From Bacteroides clarus YIT 12056 (GTDB lineage Bacteria > Bacteroidota > Bacteroidia > Bacteroidales > Bacteroidaceae): a DNA stretch of 64,000 nucleotides. The translations under genes were made by a program, and so were the position numbers. The stretch lies in contig NZ_FQWK01000008.1 of the NCBI RefSeq assembly GCF_900129655.1, forward strand, positions 86,959 through 150,958, written 5' to 3'. Below are positions 19,334 through 28,474 of this stretch, piece after piece (position 1 is the first letter of the stretch; each line of letters starts with the position of its first letter). Below the pieces are notes generated by a model. The model saw only the letters and a list, made by a program, of their open reading frames with translations. It ran no database searches and was not told where the DNA came from.

Positions 19334-20509
19334 ATGAAGAGTAGATTAGTATTATTGGCATGTTGCCTGGCACTGCTCAGCAGTTGTGGACAAGGTGACA
19401 AAAGCACGGGCAAAGCACCCGAATTTGCAGTGATTGCAGTAGAAACTACCACTGCTAACTTGACAAACAGTTATCCGGCTACTATTAAAGGTAAACAAGA
19501 CGTGGAAATTCGCCCGATGGTGAGTGGTTTTATCACTAAATTGCATGTGGACGAAGGTTCCGTCGTTCGTAAAGGACAAGTATTGTTCAGTATCGACCCT
19601 GTGCAGTACCAAGCTGCTGTAAACTCTGCCAAAGCCGCGGTTGAAACCGCAAAAGCCGCTGTAAACACACAAGAACTTACAGTAAACAACAAGCGTACGC
19701 TGAATCAAAAGAATATCATCAGCGATTACGACTTGCAAATGGCCGAAAACCAATTAGCACAAACCAAAGCGCAACTGGCGCAGGCGGAAGCACAACTGGT
19801 TAATGCCAAGAACAACCTGTCATATACCAGCGTAACAAGTCCCAGCGACGGTATCGTAGGTACCATCCCCTACCGTGTAGGTAGCTTGGTAAGCCCCTCC
19901 ATGGCCACTCCGCTGACTACGGTTGCCGATATCTCCGAAATGTTCGCTTACTTCTCTATGACCGAAAGACAACTCCTATCGCTGATACGCGAGGGTGGCA
20001 GCATCAAGGAAATCCTGGCAAAAATGCCTCAGGTACAGTTGCAGCTGATTGACGGAACCATGTATGCCGACAGCGGACGCGTAGAAACCATCAGCGGTGT
20101 TATCGACCAAACCACAGGAGCGGTGAACATGCGCGCCCTTTTCCCCAACAAGCACAACATTCTGCGTAGCGGAGGTACGGGAAACGTGGTATTCCCCAAC
20201 CCGATGGAGAACGTGATTATGATTCCTCAATCGGCTACCACGGAGATACAGGACAAGAAGTTCGTATTCGTCGCACAGCCGGACAATACGCTGAAAAATA
20301 CCGAGATTCAGGTATTCAGCCTGAATGACGGCAAGTACTTCTATGTTACCGGCGGTTTAAAAGCGGGTGATAAAATCGTGATAGAAGGTGTACAGAACCT
20401 CAAAGACGGACAAAGCATCACTCCTATCACTCCCGAAGAGAAAGAGGCCGAATATCAGAAAGCCCTCAAAGACCAGAAAGAAGGTAATATCCAAACTGCG
20501 TTCAATTAA
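19334..20509 (+). CDS. RND efflux periplasmic adaptor (AcrA/MexA family)
   Basis: Membrane fusion protein that bridges the inner-membrane pump and the outer-membrane channel. Lipobox LLSSC near residue 17 predicts an inner-membrane-anchored lipoprotein. The first half-lipoyl segment (VSGFITKLHVDEGSVVRKGQ) is followed by an Ala/Gln-rich alpha-hairpin (AKAAVETAKAAV to AQAEAQLVNAKNN), the second lipoyl half and a C-terminal beta-barrel and membrane-proximal domain. Length 391 residues. First gene of a three-gene export operon, with the pump gene 28 bp downstream. The substrate is unknown; no regulator gene is adjacent. Confidence 0.93.
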   Translation: MKSRLVLLACCLALLSSCGQGDKSTGKAPEFAVIAVETTTANLTNSYPATIKGKQDVEIRPMVSGFITKLHVDEGSVVRKGQVLFSIDPVQYQAAVNSAKAAVETAKAAVNTQELTVNNKRTLNQKNIISDYDLQMAENQLAQTKAQLAQAEAQLVNAKNNLSYTSVTSPSDGIVGTIPYRVGSLVSPSMATPLTTVADISEMFAYFSMTERQLLSLIREGGSIKEILAKMPQVQLQLIDGTMYADSGRVETISGVIDQTTGAVNMRALFPNKHNILRSGGTGNVVFPNPMENVIMIPQSATTEIQDKKFVFVAQPDNTLKNTEIQVFSLNDGKYFYVTGGLKAGDKIVIEGVQNLKDGQSITPITPEEKEAEYQKALKDQKEGNIQTAFN

Positions 20510-20537
20510 CGTTTAACGCCCCTAATCACTAAATAAC

Positions 20538-23500
20538 ATGAAATTAGATAGATTTATTAATCGTCCGGTGCTATCTACGGTAATCTCTATCCTGATAGTA
20601 ATCCTGGGAGTTATCGGTTTGGCGACACTGCCTATCACCCAATATCCGGACATTGCACCTCCAACGGTATCGGTACGCGCTACCTATACCGGTGCCAACG
20701 CCCAAACGGTGTTGAATTCTGTCATTGCGCCGTTGGAAGACCAAATCAACGGTGTGGAGAACATGATGTACATGACCTCCAATGCTTCCAATAACGGTTC
20801 CGCCGATATTTCCATTTATTTCAAGCAGGGTACCGACCCGGATATGGCAGCCGTTAACGTACAGAACCGTGTCTCTATGGCTCAGGGTCTGCTGCCGGCC
20901 GAAGTAACCAAAGTCGGTGTAACCACGCAAAAGCGACAGACCTCAATGTTGATGGTATTCTCCATCTACGATGAGAAAGACCAGTACGACATCGAATTCC
21001 TTGAAAACTACGCCAACATCAACCTTATTCCGGAAGTAAAACGCGTAAACGGTGTAGGTGACGCTACGGTGCTCGGTCAGGACTACTCCATGCGTATCTG
21101 GCTGAAACCGGATGTAATGGCACAGTACAAGCTGATACCTAATGACATAGCCGGTGCATTGGCCGAGCAAAACATTGAAGCCGCTCCCGGTCAGTTCGGT
21201 GAACGCGGAAACCAGAGCTTCCAATACACAATCCGTTATAAAGGCCGTCTCCAACAACCGGAGGAATTTGAGAACATCGTTATCAAAGCCCTTGAAAACG
21301 GTGAAGTACTTCGTATGAAAGACATCGCCGACATCGAACTCGGACGTCTGTCATACAACTTCAACAATAAGGTAAACGGCCACAAGGCTGTATCTTGTAT
21401 CGTATACCAGATGGCCGGAACCAATGCCACACAGACCATCAGTGACTTGGAAAAAGTACTTGACGAGGCTTCCGAAACGTTGCCTTCCGGTTTGAAAATC
21501 AATATCGCGCAAAGCGCCAATGACTTCTTGTTCGCTTCTATCCACGAAGTTATCAAGACCTTAATCGAGGCGTTTATCCTTGTGTTCATCGTAGTATATA
21601 TCTTCTTGCAGGATATGCGTTCTACGTTGATTCCCGCCATCGCCATTCCGGTAGCGTTGATCGCGACGTTCTTCGTGCTGAAACTGATCGGATTCAGTAT
21701 CAACCTGCTGACCCTCTCGGCCATGGTGCTTGCCATCGCGATTGTGGTGGACGATGCCATAGTCGTCGTCGAGGGTGTCCATGCCAAGCTCGACCAGGGA
21801 TATAAATCGGCAAGGACGGCATCTATCGACGCCATGAGTGAATTGGGCGGCGCCATCATCTCCATTACGTTAGTGATGATGTCTGTGTTCGTGCCGGTAA
21901 GCTTCATGGGCGGTACCGCAGGTACGTTCTATCGCCAATTCGGTCTGACAATGGCCATCGCCATCGGTTTCTCCGCACTGAACGCCTTGACGTTGAGTCC
22001 GGCTTTGTGCGCCATCTTCCTGAAACCGCATAACAGTGATACCGGCATAAAAGAGCGGATAGGCGTTGCCACGAAAGAGGCCCGTAAAATCATGGTGGCC
22101 CGCTATGCCGATTCCATCGGTAAAATGATGCGTCCCGGTCTGACACTGCTCTTTACCGCAATTGCCATTTTAGGTATGATTTTCGGCTTGTTCAGCTTCG
22201 AGAATCATCCCGTACTTTGCCTGGTTATGATTGTAATCAGCGTATTGGCACTGGCCGGTATGACGACAGACAAGTTCAAACACTCTTTCAATGCATCTTA
22301 CGACTCCATTCTGGGTAAATATAAGAAACAGGTACTTCGCTTCATCCAGAAGAAATGGCTGTCCGGCGGCATCGTCGCAGGTTCCATTGTACTGTTGATA
22401 GTCTTTATGAACATCACGCCCACAGGTATGGTGCCCAATGAAGACACCGGTACCATCATGGGTGTAGTGACGCTTCCTCCGGGTACTTCGCAAGAACGTG
22501 CCATGGAAATATTAGACCGTGTAGACAGCCTTGTGGCGGCCGACCCTGCCGTACAGTCGCGTACGGTAATTTCCGGTTTCAGTTTCATCGGCGGCCAGGG
22601 ACCTTCTTACGGTTCGCTCATTATCAAGCTGAAGAACTGGGAAGAACGTTCCACGATGCAGAATTCAACGGTGGTTTACGCCACGCTTTTCATGCGTGCG
22701 CAAAAAATCATCAAGGAAGCGCAGGTTTTGTTCTTTGCTCCGCCTATGATTCCGGGTTACTCCGCATCCAGCGATATCGAATTGAACATGCAGGATAAAA
22801 CCGGCGGTGACCTCAGTCACTTCTTCGATGTGGTGAACAACTATACCGCCGCTTTGGAAGCACGTCCGGAAATCAACTCCGCAAAGACCAGTTTCAACCC
22901 CAACTTCCCGCAGTATATGCTGGATATCGATGCGGCCGCCTGTAAGAAAGCAGGTCTCAGCCCGAGTGACATCCTCAGTACCATGCAGGGATATTTCGGC
23001 GGTCTGTATGCTTCCAACTTCAACAGTTTCGGTAAGATGTACCGTGTCATGATTCAAGCCGAACCGGACGCAACCAAGAACCTGGAATCGCTCTCCAGCA
23101 TCAAGGTGCGCAACGGCAACGAGATGGCTCCCATCACTCAGTTTGTATCTATCAAGAAGGTATACGGCCCGGATATCATCAGCCGTTTCAACCTTTACAC
23201 ATCCATGAAGGTGATGGTGGCTCCCGCCAGCGGTTACACATCCGGTCAGGCATTGGCTGCCATCGCGGAGGTTGCCAAAGAAAATCTGCCGACAGGTTTT
23301 GCTTACGAGCTCGGCGGTATGGCGCGTGAAGAGGCTGAAACCAGCGGCAGCACCACAGGCTTGATTTTCATACTCTGCTTCGTATTCGTCTACCTGTTGT
23401 TGAGCGCGCAATATGAAAGTTACATCCTTCCGCTCTCCGTACTGCTCTCCGTGCCGTTCGGTTTGCTGGGTAGCTTCCTGTTTGTCAGCGGTATAGGTTC

Positions 23501-23954
23501 CTTAGGCAACATACCTGCACTGAAAATGATTCTGGGTACCATGTCCAATGACATCTACATGCAGATTGCCCTCATCATGTTGATGGGTCTGTTGGCCAAG
23601 AACGCCATTCTGATTGTAGAGTTTGCCCTCGACCGCCGCAGGATGGGTATGAGTATCACATGGGCTGCCGTACTGGGTGCCGCCGCCCGTTTGCGTCCTA
23701 TCCTGATGACATCTCTGGCTATGATTGTCGGCTTGCTTCCGCTGATGTTTGCTTCCGGCGCAGGCGCCAACGGTAACCGTACATTGGGAACTTCGGCCAT
23801 CGGCGGTATGTTAATCGGTATGATATTGCAGATATTCATCGTACCCGCTCTGTTCGTTGCCTTCCAATACCTGCAAGAAAAGGTGAAACCGATGGAATGG
23901 GAAGATGTGGATAACTCGGATGCAGAACCTGAGATTGAACAATACACTAAATAA
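20538..23954 (+). CDS. RND multidrug efflux pump, HAE1 type (AcrB family)
   Basis: Proton-driven inner-membrane exporter. The N-terminus MKLDRFINRPVLSTVISI is the first transmembrane helix of HAE1 pumps. TM4 carries the paired aspartates in IVVDDAIVVVEGVH that relay protons. The periplasmic porter domains hold the GPSYGSLIIKL and NSFGKMYRV segments, and the C-terminal membrane half has MGLLAKNAILIVEFA. The length of 1138 residues is about 90 more than E. coli AcrB, the excess lying around residues 500-640, where extra hydrophobic helices (LTLLFTAIAILGMIF, VLCLVMIVISVLALAG) are seen. It sits between adaptor and outer-membrane factor genes. Confidence 0.95.
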   Translation: MKLDRFINRPVLSTVISILIVILGVIGLATLPITQYPDIAPPTVSVRATYTGANAQTVLNSVIAPLEDQINGVENMMYMTSNASNNGSADISIYFKQGTDPDMAAVNVQNRVSMAQGLLPAEVTKVGVTTQKRQTSMLMVFSIYDEKDQYDIEFLENYANINLIPEVKRVNGVGDATVLGQDYSMRIWLKPDVMAQYKLIPNDIAGALAEQNIEAAPGQFGERGNQSFQYTIRYKGRLQQPEEFENIVIKALENGEVLRMKDIADIELGRLSYNFNNKVNGHKAVSCIVYQMAGTNATQTISDLEKVLDEASETLPSGLKINIAQSANDFLFASIHEVIKTLIEAFILVFIVVYIFLQDMRSTLIPAIAIPVALIATFFVLKLIGFSINLLTLSAMVLAIAIVVDDAIVVVEGVHAKLDQGYKSARTASIDAMSELGGAIISITLVMMSVFVPVSFMGGTAGTFYRQFGLTMAIAIGFSALNALTLSPALCAIFLKPHNSDTGIKERIGVATKEARKIMVARYADSIGKMMRPGLTLLFTAIAILGMIFGLFSFENHPVLCLVMIVISVLALAGMTTDKFKHSFNASYDSILGKYKKQVLRFIQKKWLSGGIVAGSIVLLIVFMNITPTGMVPNEDTGTIMGVVTLPPGTSQERAMEILDRVDSLVAADPAVQSRTVISGFSFIGGQGPSYGSLIIKLKNWEERSTMQNSTVVYATLFMRAQKIIKEAQVLFFAPPMIPGYSASSDIELNMQDKTGGDLSHFFDVVNNYTAALEARPEINSAKTSFNPNFPQYMLDIDAAACKKAGLSPSDILSTMQGYFGGLYASNFNSFGKMYRVMIQAEPDATKNLESLSSIKVRNGNEMAPITQFVSIKKVYGPDIISRFNLYTSMKVMVAPASGYTSGQALAAIAEVAKENLPTGFAYELGGMAREEAETSGSTTGLIFILCFVFVYLLLSAQYESYILPLSVLLSVPFGLLGSFLFVSGIGSLGNIPALKMILGTMSNDIYMQIALIMLMGLLAKNAILIVEFALDRRRMGMSITWAAVLGAAARLRPILMTSLAMIVGLLPLMFASGAGANGNRTLGTSAIGGMLIGMILQIFIVPALFVAFQYLQEKVKPMEWEDVDNSDAEPEIEQYTK

Positions 23955-23960
23955 ATGCAG

Positions 23961-24044
23961 AATGAAGAATGATGAATGAAGAATTTTGGTTGCGACAAGC
24001 ACGCTGCAAGGTAATTCTTCATTCTTCATTCATCATTCTTCATT
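23961..24044. repeat. 24-bp perfect inverted repeat before the outer-membrane factor gene
   Basis: Arms 23961-23984 and 24021-24044 are exact reverse complements over 24 bases, built from AATGAAGAATGATG units, with a 36-nt loop. The hairpin ends 13 nt before the ATG of the next gene, inside the efflux operon. Confidence 0.85.
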
Positions 24045-24057
24045 AAAAAAAACGATT

Positions 24058-25440
24058 ATGAAGAAAGAAATAATAACTCTGATGTGCGCAACTGCTTTAT
24101 TGAGCAGCTGCCATATCTACAAATCATACGACAGACCCGAAGATATTACTGTGGAAGGTCTGTATCGCGACACCGTCGCCGGTGGCGATACGCTTGCCGC
24201 AGATACCGCCAATTTCGGTAATCTACCCTGGAAGGAAGTGTTTACAGACGCCCGGTTGCAGGCGCTTATCGAACAGGCGTTAATCAACAATCCCGACTTG
24301 CGCAGTGCGGCACTGACCGTAAAACAGGCTCAGGCTGCATTGATGTCCGCACGTTTGGCTTATGCTCCGATGCTGTCTCTCTCTCCGCAAGGAACGGTCA
24401 GCAGCTGGGATAAAGGTAAGGCTACGCAAACCTATTCGCTTCCGGTTACGGCAAGCTGGCAGATAGACCTGTTCGGCCAGTTATTGAATCCCAAGCGCAA
24501 AGCGCAGGTTTCCCTGAAACAGACGCAGTTCTATGAGCAAGCCGTACAGACGCAGGTGATTGCCAACGTAGCCAACATGTACTATACATTGCTGATGCTC
24601 GACCGCCAGCTGCAAATCAGCGAAGCGACTTGTGACATTCTGAAACGTAACCTCGAGACCGTAGAAGCAATGAAAGAGGCCGCTATGGCAAACAGCGCGG
24701 CCGTAGAGCAAAGCCGTACCGCCTATGCGCAAGTACTGGCTTCCCTGCCCGATATACGCCAAAGCATTCGCGAAACGGAGAACGCACTATGCCTGATGCT
24801 GAACCAACCGGCGCAAAGCATTGCACGCGGCGCATTGGAGGAACAACAACTGCCGTCTGAATTTTCCACAGGCATTCCCTTGCAACTGTTGTCCAACCGC
24901 CCTGATGTGAAGGCCGCCGAAATGTCGTTGGCCGCAAGCTATTACGACACCAACAGCGCACGCGCCGCATTTTATCCGCAGATTACTTTAAGCGGTTCCG
25001 CCGGCTGGACCAACAGTGCCGGTTCCGCCATCGTCAATCCGGGCAAGCTGCTGGCATCCGCCATCGGTTCGCTGACGCAGCCTTTATTCTACCGCGGCGC
25101 CAACATCGCCCGTCTGAAACAGGCCAAAGCACAGGAGGAACAAGCTAAAATCCAGTTCCAAACCACACTGCTCCAAGCCGGAAATGAGGTAAGCAACGCC
25201 TTGTATCAATATCAGATGACTTCGGATAAAGCGGTTTCACGCGAAATTCAAGTGAATTCTGCCCGTAAAGCTGCGGAAGATACAAAAGAATTGTTTAACT
25301 TAGGCACGTCAACCTATTTGGAAGTCCTGTCCGCCGAGCAGTCCTACCTCAGCGCGCAGCTTTCGGAAGTGGCCGACACCTTCGACCGCATGCAGTCTGT
25401 AATCAGCCTGTATCAAGCGTTGGGCGGTGGGAGAGAATAA
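24058..25440 (+). CDS. outer-membrane efflux factor, NodT/OprM type lipoprotein
   Basis: TolC-like trimeric channel of the RND system. The chosen ATG at 24058 gives a lipoprotein signal with lipobox LLSSC, as in OprM. Two repeats of the OEP domain are visible: LRSAALTVKQAQAALMSARL near residue 80 and VKAAEMSLAASYYDTNSAR with FYPQITLSGSAGW near 290-320. The long coiled-coil helices of the periplasmic tunnel follow each repeat. The C-terminal VLSAEQSYLSAQLSEV segment is typical. 460 residues. A strong hairpin lies directly upstream and another downstream, which may set the ratio of this gene to the pump. Confidence 0.92.
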   Translation: MKKEIITLMCATALLSSCHIYKSYDRPEDITVEGLYRDTVAGGDTLAADTANFGNLPWKEVFTDARLQALIEQALINNPDLRSAALTVKQAQAALMSARLAYAPMLSLSPQGTVSSWDKGKATQTYSLPVTASWQIDLFGQLLNPKRKAQVSLKQTQFYEQAVQTQVIANVANMYYTLLMLDRQLQISEATCDILKRNLETVEAMKEAAMANSAAVEQSRTAYAQVLASLPDIRQSIRETENALCLMLNQPAQSIARGALEEQQLPSEFSTGIPLQLLSNRPDVKAAEMSLAASYYDTNSARAAFYPQITLSGSAGWTNSAGSAIVNPGKLLASAIGSLTQPLFYRGANIARLKQAKAQEEQAKIQFQTTLLQAGNEVSNALYQYQMTSDKAVSREIQVNSARKAAEDTKELFNLGTSTYLEVLSAEQSYLSAQLSEVADTFDRMQSVISLYQALGGGRE

Positions 25441-25444
25441 TATC

Positions 25445-25532
25445 AGTTATGAGTTATGGGTTATAAGTTATTCTTGACGGCTCATCTCCCATAACTCATA
25501 GCTAATAACTCATAACTTATAACTCATAACTA
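25445..25532. repeat. palindromic ATAACTCATAAC-type repeat after the outer-membrane factor gene
   Basis: Arms 25445-25472 and 25505-25532 match as reverse complements at 25 of 28 positions. Inside, TATGAGTTATGGG (25448-25460) and CCCATAACTCATA (25488-25500) form a perfect alternative 13-bp hairpin. The unit ATAACTCATAAC recurs in tandem in the right arm. Confidence 0.8.
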
Positions 25533-25539
25533 ATTACTT

Positions 25540-26307
25540 ATGATTAGTCCATTAGCATCTGTAGATTCTGCCGCAAAAATCGGTAAGAATGTAACCATTC
25601 AGCCTTTCGCTTACATCGAAGGAGATGTGGAAATCGGTGATGACTGCGTGATTATGTCAAATGCAAGTATCCTCAAGGGTACTCGCTTAGGTAAAGGAAA
25701 TAAGGTACATCATGGCGCCGTACTGGGTAGTGAACCGCAAGATTTTCATTACACAGGCGAAGCAAGCCGGTTGATTATCGGTGACAACAACGACATTCGT
25801 GAAAATGTGGTTATCAGTCGTGCCACGCACGAAAGCGGATGCACGCGCATTGGCGATAATAACTATCTAATGGACGGTGTTCACCTCTGCCACGACGTGC
25901 AAATAGGCAATCACTGCGTACTGGGAATTAAGAGCACGGTGGCAGGCGACTGCCGCATAGACGACTGTACAATCCTGAGCAGTAACGTTATCCTGCATCA
26001 GAATTGCCACATCGGCAGTTGGGTATTGATTCAGGCAGGTTGCCGCATCTCGAAAGACGTACCGCCTTATGTTATTATGAACGGTAATCCGGCAGAATAT
26101 CACGGTATCAATGCGGTGGTACTCCAACACAAGCATCAGGTTACCGAGCGTATCCTGCGCCATATCGTAAATGCGTACCGCCTGGTATATCAGGGAAACT
26201 TCAGCATACAGGACGCTTTGCAGAAAATCGAGGATCAGGTTCCGATGAGCGATGAAATACATAACATCATCAACTTTATCCGCGACTCGAAAGGTATTGT
26301 AAAGTAG
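25540..26307 (+). CDS. lpxA: UDP-N-acetylglucosamine acyltransferase LpxA
   Basis: Transfers a hydroxyacyl chain from ACP to UDP-GlcNAc in the first step of lipid A synthesis. The protein is a left-handed beta-helix of hexapeptide repeats (IGKNVT, IGDDCV, IGDNND) for about 180 residues, with a helical C-terminal domain starting near VVLQHKHQVTERIL. The general-base His is His118 in HLCHDVQIGN. Length 255 residues, normal. Bacteroides usually place an lpxA near lpxD and lpxC, so this one beside an efflux operon may be a second paralogue; that is inference. It is followed by a strong terminator. Confidence 0.88.
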   Translation: MISPLASVDSAAKIGKNVTIQPFAYIEGDVEIGDDCVIMSNASILKGTRLGKGNKVHHGAVLGSEPQDFHYTGEASRLIIGDNNDIRENVVISRATHESGCTRIGDNNYLMDGVHLCHDVQIGNHCVLGIKSTVAGDCRIDDCTILSSNVILHQNCHIGSWVLIQAGCRISKDVPPYVIMNGNPAEYHGINAVVLQHKHQVTERILRHIVNAYRLVYQGNFSIQDALQKIEDQVPMSDEIHNIINFIRDSKGIVK

Positions 26308-26335
26308 CCTCCGGTACATAAGGAAAGAACATACA

Positions 26336-26383
26336 GAGTGTAGCGAACGCCGTTCCCCGGCGAATTCGCTACACTCTTTTTTT
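26336..26383 (+). terminator. rho-independent terminator after lpxA
   Basis: A perfect 12-bp stem (GAGTGTAGCGAA 26336-26347, TTCGCTACACTC 26365-26376) with a further G+C-rich inner pairing is followed by seven T. Confidence 0.9.
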
Positions 26384-26444
26384 ATTGGGATACGACCGGG
26401 TAAAAGTATATTTCCCCATATCGCAAAGTACTTATGGCTGCTAC

Positions 26445-26542
26445 GCAATCTTAGAATAAAAGTTTCATTTATAAAAACCAAAGCTTTATTCTTATAAACC
26501 AAAGTCTAATTTATAAGAATAAAAGCTTTGTTTTAAGATTGC
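26445..26542. repeat. 98-nt AT-rich imperfect hairpin
   Basis: Outer arms GCAATCTTA (26445-26453) and TAAGATTGC (26534-26542) are exact complements. Inner arms 26479-26498 and 26510-26530 pair over about 20 bases with one extra A in the right arm, around an 11-nt loop. It lies in the 310-bp gap between lpxA and the CBM9-like gene, after the lpxA terminator; nothing else is visible in that gap. Confidence 0.75.
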
Positions 26543-26617
26543 ATGGCATCGGAACGGACTTTCCATCCCGGTACGGCAGGTTCTTAACAGGGAAAGCGGC
26601 AATTGCCACCTTATACT

Positions 26618-27352
26618 TTATTCGAAGCGTAACGCTCCGAAAAATTCCGGACAGTGGAAGTTCGGCTTTTCCAAATCAATGGGATTCCATGACAGAAAAT
26701 GGGGAGTTTGCAACTTATCACCGCATTTATAGAAATTGGCACGGATAGTCTTACCGTCCAATGAGGTAATGTTATGCATAAAGAAAGCGGAATAAGGTAT
26801 TACCAAGGCCACCTCCCAGCTACATTCTCCTACCCGTTCCTCAAAATCCTCACGCCCCAAGGAAGACCAACGTTGCACTTTATCAAGAATTTCCTGCGAC
26901 GCATGCCGGCGATCGGAGCGTCCGGCTCCCGCGCCGATAAGCAGCCGCCCCGCACAGTTACATTCCATATTGTAATATACTCCGTCTCCGGCAGGAATGG
27001 AGAAGAACTCCACACAGGCATCTTCCCAAACCGGTCCGTTGTCTTTGCCCGCTACCGCGCGTACACTGGCCTCTTTCACTTTATAGTGAATCAGGATAGC
27101 ATTGTCCGTATGGGCAATACGGAATTTAACATCCGGGCAATATGGATATGCCGCCCAGTTCACCGTACTAATCGGCTGAAAAGCCACTTTTTCTTCATCC
27201 AACAGAGCAGGCACCGCTTCTACCGGTATATTTGCCATACTCACTTTCTTGACATCCAATTCTTTCATCGTCTTATTTTTGGGAGTTAACGCGAATAAGG
27301 GCAAGACACAGCAGCCCATCATCGCCGCCATTATATACCTCTTTAAATGCAT
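26618..27352 (-). CDS. CBM9-like exported carbohydrate-binding protein
   Basis: Exported protein with a hydrophobic signal segment (MAAMMGCCVLPLFALT) and a single carbohydrate-binding family 9-like domain from about residue 45 to the end. Typical signs are the VWEDACVEFF strand, the WEVALVIPYSAFF strand and the terminal FGALRFE. Length 244 residues. Its start overlaps the last 10 bp of the kinase gene upstream, so the two are translationally coupled. The role of this family beside a cytosolic sugar kinase is not known; it may bind or sense the sugar outside the cytoplasm, which is a guess. Confidence 0.8.
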   Translation of the reverse strand: MHLKRYIMAAMMGCCVLPLFALTPKNKTMKELDVKKVSMANIPVEAVPALLDEEKVAFQPISTVNWAAYPYCPDVKFRIAHTDNAILIHYKVKEASVRAVAGKDNGPVWEDACVEFFSIPAGDGVYYNMECNCAGRLLIGAGAGRSDRRHASQEILDKVQRWSSLGREDFEERVGECSWEVALVIPYSAFFMHNITSLDGKTIRANFYKCGDKLQTPHFLSWNPIDLEKPNFHCPEFFGALRFE

Positions 27353-28425
27353 GAAGCTATGAATTTCTGCATTTCCGGAGTATGTTCCTCTACGCTTTGA
27401 AGCAGTTTGAATTGCGCCTTCGTGCGTACCAGGTTATGTTCCGGATATTGAATCTTATAATATGTATCGCCGTTGATATAATCGGCAAGGAAGCGTACGC
27501 ACTGCATATAGGGGAACAGGGCGGCCGCATAGGGCAGGTTCTCTATTTCTATCGGCAGCAGGAAAGATTTGGCCGACTCCAGATAACCTTTTGTGAACGC
27601 CTTGAATATTTCCATATCGAAGTTCACATTCGCGAGGTCTTTATCATCTTCCAGTCCTGTATTGGCTCCCGAACGCAGGAAATCGCCAAAGTCGGAAAAG
27701 ACAAAGCTGGGCATTACGGTATCGAGGTCGATGACGCAAAGGACATTGCCGTTTTCATCAAACATCATATTATTGACTTTCGTATCGCAATGGCAAACAC
27801 GCTTGGGCAGCTTACCTTCGCGATGCAGGCGTTCCGCCTTGCACATTTCATCGGCACGACGCTCTATCTCATCCAGAAAATACCGTACTTCCTTTACACG
27901 TCCGGCAGCGTCGGCCGCCACGGCATCGCGAAGTTGTTTCAGGCGGAATTCCATATTATGGAAATCGGGAATCGTCTCGCCCAGCTCATCGGGAATATCG
28001 GCAAGCATGGCCTGGAAATTGCCGAAAGCTACGCCTGCATAATACGAATATTCGGGATCGACCGTTTCGTATGTCCTGGCATTGGGAATAAACGCCATGA
28101 CACGCCAATAATTCTCTCCGTCATGCCAATAAGTTTTTCCGGTATCGGCAGGAAGGAAACGCAACACTTTACGTTCAATGTCCTTCTCGCCTTTCTCTTC
28201 CAGTTTCTTACGGATATGAGTGGTTACGGCATCGATATTGGCCTGTAACATTTCCACATTTTGGAAAATGGCATGATTGATACGCTGCAATACGTAATCG
28301 GGGGCATCGGTTCCGAGCGTGCTTACTTTATAGGTGTCATTAATAAGGCCAGCCCCTAAAGGCTTGATTTCTTGAACTGTACCCTGCAATTGAAAATGAG
28401 ATACGATAGATAAAAGGTCTTTCAT
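27343..28425 (-). CDS. N-acetylhexosamine 1-kinase-like phosphotransferase
   Basis: Aminoglycoside-phosphotransferase fold kinase. The Brenner-type catalytic segment CHCDTKVNNMMFDE (catalytic Asp in CHCD, metal-binding Asn) and the DFG-like VIDLDTVMPSFVFSDFGDF closely match my memory of NahK, which phosphorylates GlcNAc and GalNAc at C1. Length 360 residues equals the Bifidobacterium enzyme. It lies beside glycosaminoglycan genes, which release exactly these hexosamines, and is divergent from the hybrid regulator. The substrate is therefore inferred from both motif and context; another hexose or homoserine-type kinase remains possible. Confidence 0.78.
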   Translation of the reverse strand: MKDLLSIVSHFQLQGTVQEIKPLGAGLINDTYKVSTLGTDAPDYVLQRINHAIFQNVEMLQANIDAVTTHIRKKLEEKGEKDIERKVLRFLPADTGKTYWHDGENYWRVMAFIPNARTYETVDPEYSYYAGVAFGNFQAMLADIPDELGETIPDFHNMEFRLKQLRDAVAADAAGRVKEVRYFLDEIERRADEMCKAERLHREGKLPKRVCHCDTKVNNMMFDENGNVLCVIDLDTVMPSFVFSDFGDFLRSGANTGLEDDKDLANVNFDMEIFKAFTKGYLESAKSFLLPIEIENLPYAAALFPYMQCVRFLADYINGDTYYKIQYPEHNLVRTKAQFKLLQSVEEHTPEMQKFIASCI

Positions 28426-28451
28426 GATAATAAATAGATTAATTTATGATA

Positions 28452-28459
28452 CAAATATA
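28452..28459 (-). promoter_or_regulatory. -7 box of the hexosamine kinase operon
   Basis: TATATTTG on the minus strand, 26 nt before the ATG at 28425. Two adjacent palindromes lie 16-45 bp upstream of it. Confidence 0.5.
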
Positions 28460-28474
28460 CGTTCTTTGCCACAT

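Noticed and set aside
23961..25532. Repeated ATTCTTCATT and ATAACTCATAAC units as a possible CRISPR array
   Set aside because: No regular spacer-repeat alternation; the units are contiguous and palindromic, and no cas genes are present.
27382..28248. 288-codon plus-strand open frame opposite the hexosamine kinase
   Set aside because: Shadow of the kinase gene, which has clear catalytic motifs.
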